Source of the DNA: Phytophthora quininea
Taxonomy: Eukaryota; Oomycota; Peronosporomycetes; Peronosporales; Peronosporaceae
Length of the DNA stretch: 64,000 nt
Reading direction: 5' to 3'
Assembly: GCA_011947345.1 (NCBI GenBank)
Contig: JAAVTG010000586.1
Coordinates: forward strand, 806,001 to 870,000
Positions 63,843 through 64,000 of this stretch are shown one piece after another. Under the pieces are notes generated by a model, which was given only the letters and a program-made list of their open reading frames with translations, searched no databases and was not told the DNA's origin. The position numbers and the translations under genes are program-made. Within the stretch, counting starts at the first letter, position 1. Each line of letters begins with the position of its first letter.

Positions 63843-64000
63843 GCTGCTGGCTGCTACCACCTTTGGATTCTTGGTTCGCACCCTTGAAAGCAATCGCCAT
63901 TGCGCCACTTGTTTCTAATACAATGGAAACGTTTGAGGAAATTCAACTCCATTGTTCTGCTTGTTGTTGTTCGTCTGTGACCTTGACAGTCTATGCTAGT
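63843..64000 (+). other. RPL13A 3' flank
   Basis: No frame continues here. Contains the 3' untranslated region of RPL13A; no clear AATAAA signal seen. Confidence 0.4.

Overview
The window looks like nuclear DNA of an oomycete, most likely Phytophthora or a close relative. The signs are: spliced genes with short introns (mostly 53-76 nt, GT...AG); a gene-dense housekeeping end (SCYL2-like pseudokinase, FG-nucleoporin/cyclophilin fusion, ribosomal protein L13a) beside a repeat-rich accessory part; and protein families I associate with oomycetes (DUF6818 Myb-like protein, bZIP/START-like 'M96' family, ankyrin proteins with a conserved LPHVV N-terminal module, Harbinger-type and Helitron relics). 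The genus is inference, not proof.

Layout. 1-858: no gene, with a degenerate 16-bp repeat. 859-18717: a tandem array of a 390-bp unit, each unit carrying one tRNA-Pro(AGG) gene. There are 45 intact tRNA genes plus one 5'-truncated copy, and the units look identical except for one single-base deletion. 18.7-22.3 kb: degraded DNA with a Harbinger transposase relic. 22.3-25.8 kb: three paralogous, partly broken genes for small proteins with a basic patch and a SUMO-interaction-like acidic tail, around a MATE transporter relic. 25.8-30.5 kb: divergent frameshifted histone H4, a DUF6818 gene, an unrecognised spliced gene, a decayed 2-oxoglutarate-oxygenase-like gene with a zinc finger, and a ZIP transporter relic. 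30.9-36.5 kb: a decayed Helitron with a PIF1 helicase on the minus strand. 37.3-42.1 kb: M96-like and ankyrin genes broken and mixed together. 42.2-44.9 kb: a three-exon coiled-coil gene head to head with a guanylate-binding-protein-like gene. 45.5-48.2 kb: a GDSL esterase gene whose promoter and first exon are copied as an inverted repeat. 48.5-57.4 kb: more ankyrin genes and fragments around a single-pass membrane protein. 57.6-64 kb: the conserved block SCYL2 (+), FG-Nup/cyclophilin (-), RPL13A (+).

Many reading frames are broken by one base, including essential genes such as RPL13A and several breaks in or next to short homopolymer runs. Some of these are probably residual indel errors of a long-read assembly, whereas genes with several stops (Helitron, Harbinger, MATE, ZIP, ankyrin fragments) are true relics. 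Spliced models below were built by eye from splice signals and reading-frame continuity.
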